Notes: generated by a model not told the origin, from the sequence alone. A DNA stretch of 64,000 bases from an uncultured Lachnospiraceae bacterium (GCA_947586255.1 CANPXP010000002.1:1-64000), one strand, 5' to 3'; numbered from the stretch's first letter, positions 27,506 through 37,443 are shown. A program made the numbers and translations.

Positions 27506-29275
27506 CTACTCATCAAAAACCTCTTCCCTGCGCTTCTGTGTCACACGTCCGTCCTCCACCGCGTAGATGATGTCCGCATTTCTGATGGTCGTCAGCCGAT
27601 GAGCGATGATAATCATCGTTTTCATGCCCTGCAGGCGCTCAATCGCCTCCATGACCGCCGCCTCCGTATCGTTGTCCAACGCGGACGTCGCCTCGTCCAA
27701 AACGAGAATTTCCGGATCGTGATACAGTGCTCTGGCAATCCCGATTCTCTGTCTCTGCCCACCGGAGAGCCGGACACCTCTGTCTCCCACAATCGTGTCC
27801 AGGCCATAGGCCAGACTGTCCACAAACTCGGACAACTGCGCTTCATCCATCGCCTGACGCACCGCATTCTCGTCGATCTCTTTCTCATCGACGCCGAAGG
27901 CGATATTGTTCCGGATCGTGTCATCCGACAGGTAGATGACCTGCGGGATATAGCCCACCTGCGACCGCCAGGTCTTCGGCTTCTCAAAGACATCCAGGCC
28001 GTCCGCCGTCACCCTCCCTGTCTGTGGTGTCAAAAGCCCCAGAATGATATCCACCATAGTCGTCTTGCCTGCACCGGAAGCGCCGATGAATGCCACCGTC
28101 TTTCCTTTGGGAATGCTGAAGTTCGCATCCCGGATAACAGGCTCGTCCGTATCCGGATAGCAGTAAGTCACATGTTCAATACGAACATCTCCCTGCAGCC
28201 GCCAGTCCTCCCGCACCTCGGCGTCCTGCTTTCCGACATAATCCTCGATTTCCCGCAAATCATGATAGATCAGATCGACGCTCGGCAGCGCATACAGAAT
28301 ACTGGTTGTGTACTCATTCAGCTTGCCGACGCTCGGCATCAGCCGAAACGCCGCCACCGCGAATATGCCGAGCTGCGGGATGAAGTAGGCGAAATCCGCC
28401 TCACCGAAAAACATCTTCACGACAATCGCCAGCAGCAGGCCTGTCATGCAGATCGCCTCCACCACATACTTGGGCAGAATGGAGAGCGTCCTGCTGATCC
28501 AGAGTCCCCGCGCATATTTCTCGTAATACTGCTCATATTCCCTGCTGAAAAAAGCTTCCCGACCCAGTATCTTAATTTCCTTGACGCCTCCAATGGACTG
28601 ATTCATCCACTGGAAAATCTTCTCCCTGTAGCCCTGGTTCTCCCGCCCCAGCCTGCTGGCATACTTCTTGGTGAAAACCAGGAACCCGCCGGCACAGGAG
28701 ATCAGCAGCCCCAGTATAATCACCGTGATGGACTTACTGACAATGAACAGATAAATGCCCATCACAGTGCACACGGTGATCTCCGTGATCAGCTCCAGTC
28801 CATACATGATGACCTGCACGAAATAATTGGTATCCTCCTGCAAGCTTCTCTGCAGAGTCGCTATATTCTTGTTCAGATGAAAGGTGTACGGCTCCTTCAT
28901 ATAGGTCACAAGCAGCCTTGTGGACAGCCGCCGCTGTGTGTCGTAGGAAAACCGGAAAAAGTTGCTGCGAAGCGTGATCAGATAGACGTTCTTGACAATA
29001 TAAATAACAATAATGCCCGCCGAAATCGCCGTCAGGAACCCTCTCGTACTCTGAAAGTGGAACAAATCATAAAAATATTTCAGGTACCATGTCTCCTGAA
29101 TCCTTGTCAGATTGGTGATAATATTGATATACGGATTGAAGGCTGCGACGCCCAGTAACTCCAGAAAACTGCCGATTATGACTGCCAGCAGGAGAATGGC
29201 GATCTTTCTCTTATCCTTTTTGTCAAATATATAACCCAGCTTCTTAAGCAGCCCTGTCGTCTCTCCCTTAATCAT
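27506..29275 (-). CDS. ABC exporter (fused TMD-NBD), PglK-like
   Basis: GASGAGKTT; LSGGQRQRIGIARALYHDPEILVLDEATSALDNDTE; similar layout to 24214..25989. Confidence 0.9.
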   Translation of the reverse strand: MIKGETTGLLKKLGYIFDKKDKRKIAILLLAVIIGSFLELLGVAAFNPYINIITNLTRIQETWYLKYFYDLFHFQSTRGFLTAISAGIIVIYIVKNVYLITLRSNFFRFSYDTQRRLSTRLLVTYMKEPYTFHLNKNIATLQRSLQEDTNYFVQVIMYGLELITEITVCTVMGIYLFIVSKSITVIILGLLISCAGGFLVFTKKYASRLGRENQGYREKIFQWMNQSIGGVKEIKILGREAFFSREYEQYYEKYARGLWISRTLSILPKYVVEAICMTGLLLAIVVKMFFGEADFAYFIPQLGIFAVAAFRLMPSVGKLNEYTTSILYALPSVDLIYHDLREIEDYVGKQDAEVREDWRLQGDVRIEHVTYCYPDTDEPVIRDANFSIPKGKTVAFIGASGAGKTTMVDIILGLLTPQTGRVTADGLDVFEKPKTWRSQVGYIPQVIYLSDDTIRNNIAFGVDEKEIDENAVRQAMDEAQLSEFVDSLAYGLDTIVGDRGVRLSGGQRQRIGIARALYHDPEILVLDEATSALDNDTEAAVMEAIERLQGMKTMIIIAHRLTTIRNADIIYAVEDGRVTQKRREEVFDE

Positions 29276-29408
29276 ACTCCCGTATCCTTCCTGTTTCGCC
29301 CGCGGTATTGTCCGCCGCCGCAGTCACCTTTTTCTATTCTACCGCAAACCGGCATAGATTGCCACCGCTTCTTCGTTTCTCCATACTCCGCCCCGAATAC
29401 CCGCCTCT

Positions 29409-30272
29409 CTACAGCCATGCCCGCACCTGCGCCAGATACTCTCCGTACCCAGCCGCCTCGTTGGCCTGCTGCCCGACGATCTCATGTTTCGCAAGCGGCG
29501 TCTTATCAGGCGCTTTGCTCAGATACCATTCATACTCCATATCCAGATTGCCGATATCCAGTACCCGGTATCCGTCCTGAAACAGATCGCGGGCAATAAA
29601 TTTGGCTGCCACGCCCACGGACAACAGAAAAAGTCTGTCCTTATCGTACTGCCTGCATGCGTCCAGGATCCGATCCAACGCACCGTACGCATCCTTCGGC
29701 GGACATATGATGCGCTCCACACTGCTGGCGAGAGAGAGCAGATCGTTCCCGACGCCGTTGTGGGTCTTCGTCCCCTCCACAACGACCACATCCTTGTCCT
29801 TCCAGATCCTTCTGATCTTGTCGAACCAGCCGCCGCACGGGCTCTTATCCTCCGCGAAGTAATAACATCTGGACACAAAAGTCGAGCCGTATATTCTGTC
29901 CGCGTTACAGTATCTCGCATAAACGCCGCGGCAGAAGAGAAAATGATCGCGCCAGAACTGCCTGCTCGCCCGGCGGTGATCGTCCAGCGTGCGGAAGATA
30001 TCCGGAATGGTCACCATCAGACCGTCATACCGGTACGCCAGAATTTCCCGCAGTCCCGCGCTGATCTCCGGCGCTGCCTTCTGCAGCACCAGATCGCCGC
30101 CCTTGATCATCACGATCTCGCCGTCCCCGAAGCGCACCATACTCTTGTCCGTGTACAGAAGCTCGTCCAGCGTTTCGTCGATCGGCATCACGCGCACGGA
30201 GGTTTTCAAAATTCCCTTCTCATACAGAAAATATACGGCTGCCGCCAGCGTATCTTTTATCAGGTTTTTCAT
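29409..30272 (-). CDS. GT-D fold glycosyltransferase (DUF1792-like)
   Basis: LYTDKSMVRFGDGEIVMIKGGDLVLQKAAPEISAGLREIL; DVVVVEGTKTHNGVGNDLL. Confidence 0.75.
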   Translation of the reverse strand: MKNLIKDTLAAAVYFLYEKGILKTSVRVMPIDETLDELLYTDKSMVRFGDGEIVMIKGGDLVLQKAAPEISAGLREILAYRYDGLMVTIPDIFRTLDDHRRASRQFWRDHFLFCRGVYARYCNADRIYGSTFVSRCYYFAEDKSPCGGWFDKIRRIWKDKDVVVVEGTKTHNGVGNDLLSLASSVERIICPPKDAYGALDRILDACRQYDKDRLFLLSVGVAAKFIARDLFQDGYRVLDIGNLDMEYEWYLSKAPDKTPLAKHEIVGQQANEAAGYGEYLAQVRAWL

Positions 30273-31414
30273 ATACCTTCCTTCTGAATCTTTTTCAGTA
30301 TCTCCATGATCCCGTCGTAATATTGCCGAAAAGAATATTTCTCTTCCACGGCGCGATATCCCGCCGCGCCCATCCGTCTGACCGCATCCCTGTCCGACAC
30401 GAGAAGCTCCAGTTTCCTGCAGAAATCCTCCCCGTCGCAGTCCCGGAACTGATAACCGGTCACGCCGTCCTCCACATAGCAGGCGGTTCCGTTTTTGTCG
30501 CCGCAGATCACCGGCAGGGAAAAGCCCATGGCCTCCAGCTGGGACACCGAGGCCGGTTCCCTGGTGCTGGGAATCACGAAGATGTCGGCTGCCGCATATT
30601 CGGCATCCATGTCTCTTCTCGGCACGTTCGTCTTGACTGTCACACAGTCCTCCAGCCGATGTTCCTTCACATAGGCCGTCACCTGCGCATGATGCTCCTT
30701 CTGCAGCCGCCCCGTCGCCTCCCCGATCAGTGTAGCCCGTATCCTGTACGTCCGGCGCAGCTTTTCCACGGCCTCCAGCAGCATCAGGTGGTGCTTCCTT
30801 GGCTCATATTTGCCCACACACAGAATATGGACCGTATCGCCGGCAAAATATTCTCTCTGCGCCGGACCGAGTTTCGCCTCCGCCACGAAGGGAATATAAA
30901 AATCATTTTCCTTCACTGTCACGCCGGGCTTCTGTATGCCATAGACAGGCGTCATGCGCATTCTGGGGGACAATCTGGCCACCAGCCTGTGCGCGAAGTC
31001 CGTCTTCTCCGGCTCCGACAGATACGGACTCTGATTATACAGAATGCACGGATAACCGCGCCGTCTGCAGCACAGATACGCGGCCATCGAATACACAGAT
31101 TTCTCCCGCAGTATCACCACATCCGGCCGGAACGCCCCGATCAGCTTCCACAGCTTCCGCACAGGCGGAAAACCATGCTTGATCTTAAAAACATTGGCGT
31201 CTAGATCCCTTCTGTGCAGCACATTGACATACAGCCAGTCAAAAGCCCTGTACCACAGAGAATATCCAAGCACAACGGGCTGCACACAGTCGTAATCCTC
31301 TATAATCGCCGTGTAATGACTGATGAAACACACCTCATGTCCGTGCTCCGTCAGCCCCTTCATAACGGCCATCTGATTCGTGTGATAGCGCGGGGCTATA
31401 TACAGGAATTTCAT
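30269..31414 (-). CDS. Glycosyltransferase family 4
   Basis: ILCVGKYEPRKHHLMLLEAVEKL; IFVIPSTREPASVSQLEAMGFSLPVI. Confidence 0.88.
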   Translation of the reverse strand: MKFLYIAPRYHTNQMAVMKGLTEHGHEVCFISHYTAIIEDYDCVQPVVLGYSLWYRAFDWLYVNVLHRRDLDANVFKIKHGFPPVRKLWKLIGAFRPDVVILREKSVYSMAAYLCCRRRGYPCILYNQSPYLSEPEKTDFAHRLVARLSPRMRMTPVYGIQKPGVTVKENDFYIPFVAEAKLGPAQREYFAGDTVHILCVGKYEPRKHHLMLLEAVEKLRRTYRIRATLIGEATGRLQKEHHAQVTAYVKEHRLEDCVTVKTNVPRRDMDAEYAAADIFVIPSTREPASVSQLEAMGFSLPVICGDKNGTACYVEDGVTGYQFRDCDGEDFCRKLELLVSDRDAVRRMGAAGYRAVEEKYSFRQYYDGIMEILKKIQKEGI

Positions 31415-31450
31415 GAAACCGCTTCTCCTTTAAGGCGTCTCGCAGGCAGA

Positions 31451-33223
31451 TCACTCAGGCAGCGCGTCCTGTTCGTCCACCGTCTCCTGCGTGTACGTGT
31501 CAAAAGCGCCGGTATTTTCGTTCCGCGCAATCATCTTAGCGAAAGGATCCGTATAGGAAAGCGCACACACAGCGATTGTGAGCGCCGCACAGACAAGCAT
31601 CTGCCTGCGCATACGCTTAGCCTGTCCACTCTCCGGACCAGCCTGTGCATAAGCCGCCCGCTTCTCCAGAAGAAAACCCCGCCACTCCCCGTAGCCGCAT
31701 ACGGCGAGAGGCAGCAGCAGCGGAAAATAGAGAATCGCATAGAGTCCCTCCGCCTCCCAGAAAATATGGAACAGGAATCCGCCCACAAAAGCGAGCGGCA
31801 GCAGCGTCTCCTCCAGAGAGCTCTTCTTCCGGCGCAGAACGGCATAGAGGAACACACCCGCCAGTATCCAGGTATGTAGCAGGTTCACCCACAGTGTATA
31901 CAGATACCTGCCCCTGCCCTCAAGGAGCCACGCAAGTCCGTCCTTGCCTTTTCTCTCCCCCAGAATCCACAGCGACTGAAACGTCGGATTGTTCCACTGG
32001 GAAGATATCTTCTTGACGAAAAAGCTTATGCTAGTGCGAAGGTCTTTCGGATACCCGGCCACGATTCTCCGAATCTCTGCCATGACGGCCTCCGAGGTTC
32101 TGTCGTAATCGTAATCGTTCTCTATAAAGACGCCGTTGTTATAACCGTTATACCAGCCCGGCGCCGCCTTGCCGTCCTGCAGTCCCATGGCGATCCACGC
32201 CGTCATGGGAATCCCCCGCACGCTGTTCCCCTGATTGACGCTTCTCACATAGGCGTCCACGCCCCACCTGCCGGCGGCAAAAAAGACGAGAAGCGCTGCG
32301 ATGAGCGCGCACCTTGCCAGCGCTTTCCCCAAGCCCTCTTTCCTTCGGAGCCCGTTCCACAACCCAAGCAGCTGACAGATAATCTGGGCGATCATAAAGA
32401 TCATATAGTTGGACTTCACCACCGTGGCGATTCCCATGCTCAGTCCGCACAGCAGCAGCTGCCACCACTTCCCATCCCTGTCATAGCACAACATCATATA
32501 GAATGACAGCAGCGCAAACGCCATGCCGACCACCGTGCCGTACAGAAACGTTGCATACAAAAGCCAGGGTACAAAGAGCAATCCGACAACGGCCGTCGCG
32601 AACTCATATACCTTGCCCTTGTCCGCCCAGAGCATGCCCGCCATCTTTGCAAAAAGATAGTAAGACATCGCGATCCAGAGGCAGTTGACAAGCTGAAAAG
32701 CAACATAATTCCCGTCTCCGAACACATAGGTGAGAAGTCTGAAATAAGTCACCGCCCCGATCTGAAAAGGGAAGACATGCAGATAGTCTCCGGGCTCAAA
32801 ATCGGAATAGACATGATGATTCAGTCTCAAGGCCGCCTCGATGACATGCATCTGATCGTACTTGGGATAATACTGTCCCGCCATCACGAACGCCGCCGCC
32901 AAGATCCCGGCTGCAGCGCACACAATCAGTCCGAAGTACTTCCCGCGGATCTGTCTGCCGGAGTTCTTCCGTTTCACTTTTACCAGCACAAACGAGAAGG
33001 TGGAAAATACAACAATATGTTGTAAAAAGAAATCCCGGATATAGAATGTGTGCTCTGTGTTGATTTCCTCGACTCCCGAAGCCGTGTTGTAACGATATCC
33101 TCCCAGATAGCAGCTGCTGAAGATACTCGCCAACAGCAGATAACCAACAATCACAGCAAACAGAATCCATACGGCTCTGCGCATCAGCTCCGGCAGGGAT
33201 ATCTTTTTATCGACGCTCGACAT
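31451..33223 (-). CDS. Large polytopic GT-C-like membrane protein
   Basis: 590 aa with many TM helices; GQYYPKYDQMHVIEAALRLN first loop. Confidence 0.65.
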   Translation of the reverse strand: MSSVDKKISLPELMRRAVWILFAVIVGYLLLASIFSSCYLGGYRYNTASGVEEINTEHTFYIRDFFLQHIVVFSTFSFVLVKVKRKNSGRQIRGKYFGLIVCAAAGILAAAFVMAGQYYPKYDQMHVIEAALRLNHHVYSDFEPGDYLHVFPFQIGAVTYFRLLTYVFGDGNYVAFQLVNCLWIAMSYYLFAKMAGMLWADKGKVYEFATAVVGLLFVPWLLYATFLYGTVVGMAFALLSFYMMLCYDRDGKWWQLLLCGLSMGIATVVKSNYMIFMIAQIICQLLGLWNGLRRKEGLGKALARCALIAALLVFFAAGRWGVDAYVRSVNQGNSVRGIPMTAWIAMGLQDGKAAPGWYNGYNNGVFIENDYDYDRTSEAVMAEIRRIVAGYPKDLRTSISFFVKKISSQWNNPTFQSLWILGERKGKDGLAWLLEGRGRYLYTLWVNLLHTWILAGVFLYAVLRRKKSSLEETLLPLAFVGGFLFHIFWEAEGLYAILYFPLLLPLAVCGYGEWRGFLLEKRAAYAQAGPESGQAKRMRRQMLVCAALTIAVCALSYTDPFAKMIARNENTGAFDTYTQETVDEQDALPE

Positions 33224-34214
33224 ACTTGTTCTCCTTCAAACTGTATTTGCCGCCCTTCAAAAATTTATGCCGGATGACCCACCAGGCGGGCACCCAGATA
33301 TATTTGTGCATGGCCGGCGATGCGCTTCCGATCATCCAGCAGTTCCTGTCGCAGTGCTTCGTACGCTCACGGACCTTCTGCGCCTGTTCGGAATTCCACA
33401 GCTCGTCCCAGCTCTGCTCTCTCAGATTCCCCATAACGGCTTTCTTCTCCATGCCGTTGCAGGGAATGACATCGCAGAACGGATCGATGAAGAAAGCGTT
33501 CCTGGACATGTCGCAGGGCAGAAGCCGCTTGTTGCCGTAGATATAATTGATCAGCCCGTGATTGAAATAAGCGCGGAACCACTTCTTGGGAGAATTGCTC
33601 CGCAAGAGCTCGTTGATGAGCTTCTCAAAATTCTGCGCCACCTTGTACTTATCGTCGATCTTGTTGTCCGTCTTGCGAAAATAAAAAGAATTGTGCAGCG
33701 TCGCCGTGGCAAATTCCATTCCCATATCGTTGGCGATATTGTAGAGCGGCACCAGATCCTCGCAGTTCATATCCTGCACCGTCATGCCGAAACCCACGTC
33801 CGGATGTCCCATCTCCACCAGCGTCTTTAAAGTGTTGTAACCCCTGTTAAAGCCGTCTGGGATTCCTCTGATCGCATCGTTCGTCTCCTGCAGCCCCTCG
33901 ATGCTGATGCGGATACCGACCCTGGGGAACTCTTTGCACAGCGCGATGATTCTGTCCGTAAAATAACCGTTTGTGGAAATGACGATTCTGTCGGATTTTC
34001 TGTACAGTTCCCGCACAATATCGGGCATGTCCTGCCTGATGAAGGGCTCGCCGCCGGTGATGTTGGTGAAGGCCATCTCAGGCAGCTTCTTAATCTCCTC
34101 CAGCGTGATCTCCTCCTCGGGTCTGGTGGGATCCCTGAAGCAGTCGCACATATTGCAGCGGGCATTGCACCGGTAGGTCACGATGACTGTGCCGTATAGG
34201 GTTCGTCTGGACAT
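33207..34214 (-). CDS. Radical SAM protein with SPASM-like C-terminal cysteines
   Basis: VTYRCNARCNMCDC (CX3CX2C), TGGEPFIRQDMPDIV, C-terminal PFCDVIPCNG...HCDRNCWM. Start at 34214 has GAGAGGAG RBS. Confidence 0.9.
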   Translation of the reverse strand: MSRRTLYGTVIVTYRCNARCNMCDCFRDPTRPEEEITLEEIKKLPEMAFTNITGGEPFIRQDMPDIVRELYRKSDRIVISTNGYFTDRIIALCKEFPRVGIRISIEGLQETNDAIRGIPDGFNRGYNTLKTLVEMGHPDVGFGMTVQDMNCEDLVPLYNIANDMGMEFATATLHNSFYFRKTDNKIDDKYKVAQNFEKLINELLRSNSPKKWFRAYFNHGLINYIYGNKRLLPCDMSRNAFFIDPFCDVIPCNGMEKKAVMGNLREQSWDELWNSEQAQKVRERTKHCDRNCWMIGSASPAMHKYIWVPAWWVIRHKFLKGGKYSLKENKYVERR

Positions 34215-34247
34215 AAGAACTCCTCTCTGTAAGCGCTTCTTGCTCAT

Positions 34248-35456
34248 TTATGTGTATACTTTCCTCACTATTTTATCACAATATTCCTCTACTGTGTCAA
34301 AATTTATATGCCGGCAGTTCTCCTTGTAACGGCGGCAGCGCTCGGGATCGTTCCAGAGGGCGCGGATATGCTCTGTCAGCTCCTGCGCGTCGCCGCCGCG
34401 GAACAGCTCTCCGGTTACGCCCGCCTGCACCAGTTCCGGCGCTCCTCCCAGATCGGAGACAAGCACGGGTGTGCCGTACATCTGGGATTCCATGACGGAG
34501 AAAGGACAGTTCTCGTACCACTCGGAAGGATATACGCTGAAGCGCGCCCTCGCAATCAGGTCGCGCAGCTTTTCCCCGGCCACGAACCCCCTGTTCTCCA
34601 CGTTGGCTGCCCCGTTTACCTCCGCTTCCAAAGGCCCGGTCCCGGCAAAGACAAAGGGGATTTCCGGCAGCGCCCGGCAGGCTTCCAAAAGCGTCCGCGT
34701 GCCTTTTTCCTCCGCGAAGCGCCCAAAATACAGGACATATCCGTCCTCCGCGCCATCCCCATACCGCATCTCATCCTTCTCGATAAAGTTGTGCATCACC
34801 ACCGTCTTATCCGCCAGCAGCGGATCGGTATCCAGCTGTTTTTTCATGAACTCGCTGGGACAGACGATCACGTCCACCATGCCGTAGGTCCGGCGTTTCG
34901 CGTAGAATTTCGCCTCGACCGTGCCGAGCAGACTTTTGATACGGGAATTATGGATACAGCGGTTCCTGCTGCACTGCCTGTAATCCCCGCCGCGACAGGC
35001 GAAGCAAATCCTGCCCGTCGCCGGAACGCGCATCATGTGGTTGGGGCAGACCCACTGATAGTCATGGGCGGTGTAGACGATCCGCACTTTGGCGCCGTGC
35101 TTTTTTTCATAGTCGCGAACAGCGTAGATCACGGAGGGGGTCAACTGGAAATTGATGTTGTTCAGGTGCACCACATCCGGCCGGAAATCTTCCAGCACGA
35201 GCCGCATTTTCCTTCGAGCTTCCGCTGAATAGACGATACGGAACGGATACAGCAACTTCCCAAGTCCGCCGCCGTGAAAATCCATATCCGACGTATAGAC
35301 TTCCGCGTGGTTTCCCACAATCCTGCCCTCGTGCTCCATGCCGAAATACTGCACTTCGTGCCCCATTTTCTGCAGCTGTTGTCCCAGCTTGAAAATATAA
35401 GTTTCTGAACCGCCATTGGGATACAAAAACTTGTTTACCATCAGAATCTTCATCAT
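34248..35456 (-). CDS. Glycosyltransferase family 4
   Basis: MVNKFLYPNGGSETYIFKLGQQL; YFGRFAEEKGTRTLLEAC; VMESQMYGTPVLVSDLGGAPELV. Confidence 0.9.
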   Translation of the reverse strand: MMKILMVNKFLYPNGGSETYIFKLGQQLQKMGHEVQYFGMEHEGRIVGNHAEVYTSDMDFHGGGLGKLLYPFRIVYSAEARRKMRLVLEDFRPDVVHLNNINFQLTPSVIYAVRDYEKKHGAKVRIVYTAHDYQWVCPNHMMRVPATGRICFACRGGDYRQCSRNRCIHNSRIKSLLGTVEAKFYAKRRTYGMVDVIVCPSEFMKKQLDTDPLLADKTVVMHNFIEKDEMRYGDGAEDGYVLYFGRFAEEKGTRTLLEACRALPEIPFVFAGTGPLEAEVNGAANVENRGFVAGEKLRDLIARARFSVYPSEWYENCPFSVMESQMYGTPVLVSDLGGAPELVQAGVTGELFRGGDAQELTEHIRALWNDPERCRRYKENCRHINFDTVEEYCDKIVRKVYT

Positions 35457-35507
35457 TACATCCCTTATATTGCTATATATTATATATATCTAAGGTTCCT
35501 TTTCGGA

Positions 35508-37382
35508 TTACTTACGTCTCGCACAGCAAAAAACTGTGTCCTCGTAGACAGGCACCTGGCGCCGATAAACCCAACCAGTATACTTGTTGCTCCACTCCGA
35601 ATAGAGCGCGCTGTCATATGCGGGCATGTCCACCAGTTCCGCGCCGTCCTCCACCTCCATTGAGCCGATCTCTTTCCCGTCGACGATAAACGTGACTGTG
35701 TGCGTCTGGCCGTTGTTCGGTATCGGAAATGCCTCGTGCTCCACGCCCCATCTGTCACACAGCCAGTCAAGACGTCTGGCGATAAAATACTTCGTATAGC
35801 TTACGTTTGCGTCATAATCCAGATAACGCCATTCCTGCAGATCAAGCTTCTCCCAGTCGACCCAGCGGCAGTGATCCATGTCGACAGAGGCATGTATCAT
35901 ATCAACATACTCATCAATCTTCCGTCCCAGAAGGCTCTCAAAAAACGGCATGAGTCTTCCATATTTTTCCATCAGCCGCTGCTGCATCTCCGGCGTATCA
36001 TATAATTTCGGATACCAGTCCAGATGATTCTCGATGTCAGTACAATTCTTCAAAACCGTATACTGATAATCATAAGCATTCCACGTATCGCATTCACCAA
36101 AGGCATTGTCATAATCCCAAATCGGTCCCGAGTACAGCTTATCATCATTTCGATCCTTATAGAAATACATACTGGTGATGCCTGTATCCATATCCAGCGA
36201 GATCTCATCCACCAAAAAACGCTTCACAAAGCTGTCTGCATCCAGATAATCCCACACTTCCGGCTGTCCGTTCTGCACCAACCGTTCTATATTTTCCACA
36301 TAGTCCTGAATGTACTGCACCTGCTCTCTCGAGGCGTGCTGGGGTGATTTAATCACAAATTTATTTTTGTTGAATGTCTCAAATCCGCTGCTGTCAAGCT
36401 TATAATAATTCCCAAACTCTTTCTCAATCAGATATCCTCCCGTGATATTATTGCCGTTTTCGATCAGATATCCCTTATTCTTCCCCCCCCCACTTCTATA
36501 TCGGGCCGCCGAGTCTATATCCGCATTATAGCCTCTGTTCTCTTTTTCCATATCCACAATCTCTACTCTACCCTGCCCAACGGAAACGGATTCGGTCAGC
36601 AAATAATTGCCCGCGTACTCTCCATTCAGATACAGATCCACCCATGTGCCCTGCGGACTGTAGGCGAATTCCAGCTCCTCCGCCAGATCCATCGCAATTT
36701 TATTATTCAATTTGCTGCCTTCGTTCCACAGTGAAAGCAGGTTCCACTTATTCCCCTTCTCCAGTCCGCACAACGGATATGGTTCTGTCAGTTTAATCGT
36801 ATACGGCTTCTTTACAAAATTCCAACTGCTGTTACCGCGTCCGGATATCCGCTCCAGCGCCCCCTGATACTCTGTGTTTCCATTCTGATCCACGACGCTG
36901 ATCGCCCCTGTCTCCTCACGCTCCTTATCCGCATCCAGATACTCCATGCTGCCGCTTGCCGTATCGATAAAGATTGCGGGTATATTTTCTGACTCCATAA
37001 AAGCGACCGTGTACGTGTGCGTCTCATGCGCTTCATCCGTAACCTGCAGCTCATAGGCGCGCTCATCCTCCCAGGTGAACACATCGCCCTCTTCCATCGG
37101 CTCTCCGTCGATCCGGAGACTGTTCGCGCCGAGGTCTCCCACCATGAATCTTTGTCCCTGCACAAATGAAGGAAGGAAAAAATAACCGCTTCCATCCGCC
37201 TCATTCTGCCATAACTGCACCGTGTTTGCACTGTGTTCTGTATTTACGACAATACACGGAACCGGCTCTCCCCCCCCCAGAATTTTCAGGACTGTACTGC
37301 GCATCTGCATTTGCCTGTATCCAACGATTCCCAGTGTCATCATCAGAATTGCCAGCAACCCAAGTATGTATTTTTTACGCAT
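35508..37382 (-). CDS. CotH-kinase-family protein, membrane anchored (paralog 1)
   Basis: N-terminal TM MRKKYILGLLAILMMTLGIV; ERISGRGNSSWNFVKKPYTIKL; LYLNGEYAGNYLLTES; GPIWDYDNAFGE; C-terminal InlB-B-repeat-like TVTFIVDGKEIGSMEVEDGAELVDMP...GWVYRRQVPVYEDTVF. Confidence 0.88.
   Translation of the reverse strand: MRKKYILGLLAILMMTLGIVGYRQMQMRSTVLKILGGGEPVPCIVVNTEHSANTVQLWQNEADGSGYFFLPSFVQGQRFMVGDLGANSLRIDGEPMEEGDVFTWEDERAYELQVTDEAHETHTYTVAFMESENIPAIFIDTASGSMEYLDADKEREETGAISVVDQNGNTEYQGALERISGRGNSSWNFVKKPYTIKLTEPYPLCGLEKGNKWNLLSLWNEGSKLNNKIAMDLAEELEFAYSPQGTWVDLYLNGEYAGNYLLTESVSVGQGRVEIVDMEKENRGYNADIDSAARYRSGGGKNKGYLIENGNNITGGYLIEKEFGNYYKLDSSGFETFNKNKFVIKSPQHASREQVQYIQDYVENIERLVQNGQPEVWDYLDADSFVKRFLVDEISLDMDTGITSMYFYKDRNDDKLYSGPIWDYDNAFGECDTWNAYDYQYTVLKNCTDIENHLDWYPKLYDTPEMQQRLMEKYGRLMPFFESLLGRKIDEYVDMIHASVDMDHCRWVDWEKLDLQEWRYLDYDANVSYTKYFIARRLDWLCDRWGVEHEAFPIPNNGQTHTVTFIVDGKEIGSMEVEDGAELVDMPAYDSALYSEWSNKYTGWVYRRQVPVYEDTVFCCARRK
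36483..36491. repeat. C9/G9 homopolymer in CotH paralog 1
   Basis: Nine consecutive C on + strand; encodes part of RSGGGKNKG. Confidence 0.95.
37270..37278. repeat. C9/G9 homopolymer near the 5' end of CotH paralog 1
   Basis: Nine consecutive C on + strand; encodes ILGGGEPVP. Confidence 0.95.
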
Positions 37383-37421
37383 ATCTATTCTCCTGATTTT
37401 TAAAGCGCCCACACAGCCGGT
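37375..37421. repeat. 47-bp direct repeat at start of CotH paralog 1 (copy A)
   Basis: ttacgcatatctattctcctgatttttaaagcgcccacacagccggt identical to 39311-39357. Confidence 0.93.
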
Positions 37422-37443
37422 TCAGCCTCTCGGCCGCACTGGG

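Noticed and set aside
27500-29158. 552-aa plus-strand ORF
   Set aside because: Lies antisense to the ABC exporter 27506-29275, which has clear Walker A and signature motifs.
29336-29364. Possible minus-strand promoter (TTGCCA-like -35 read as TGGCAA, 17 nt, TAGAAT) in the 133-bp gap before the ABC exporter
   Set aside because: -35 match is poor (about 3/6); the gap is worth mapping experimentally but I cannot support a promoter.
35457-35507. TATAAT in the AT-rich gap upstream of the GT4 at 34248-35456
   Set aside because: Exact -10-like hexamer but no acceptable -35 at 16-18 nt; an AT-rich stretch gives such matches by chance.
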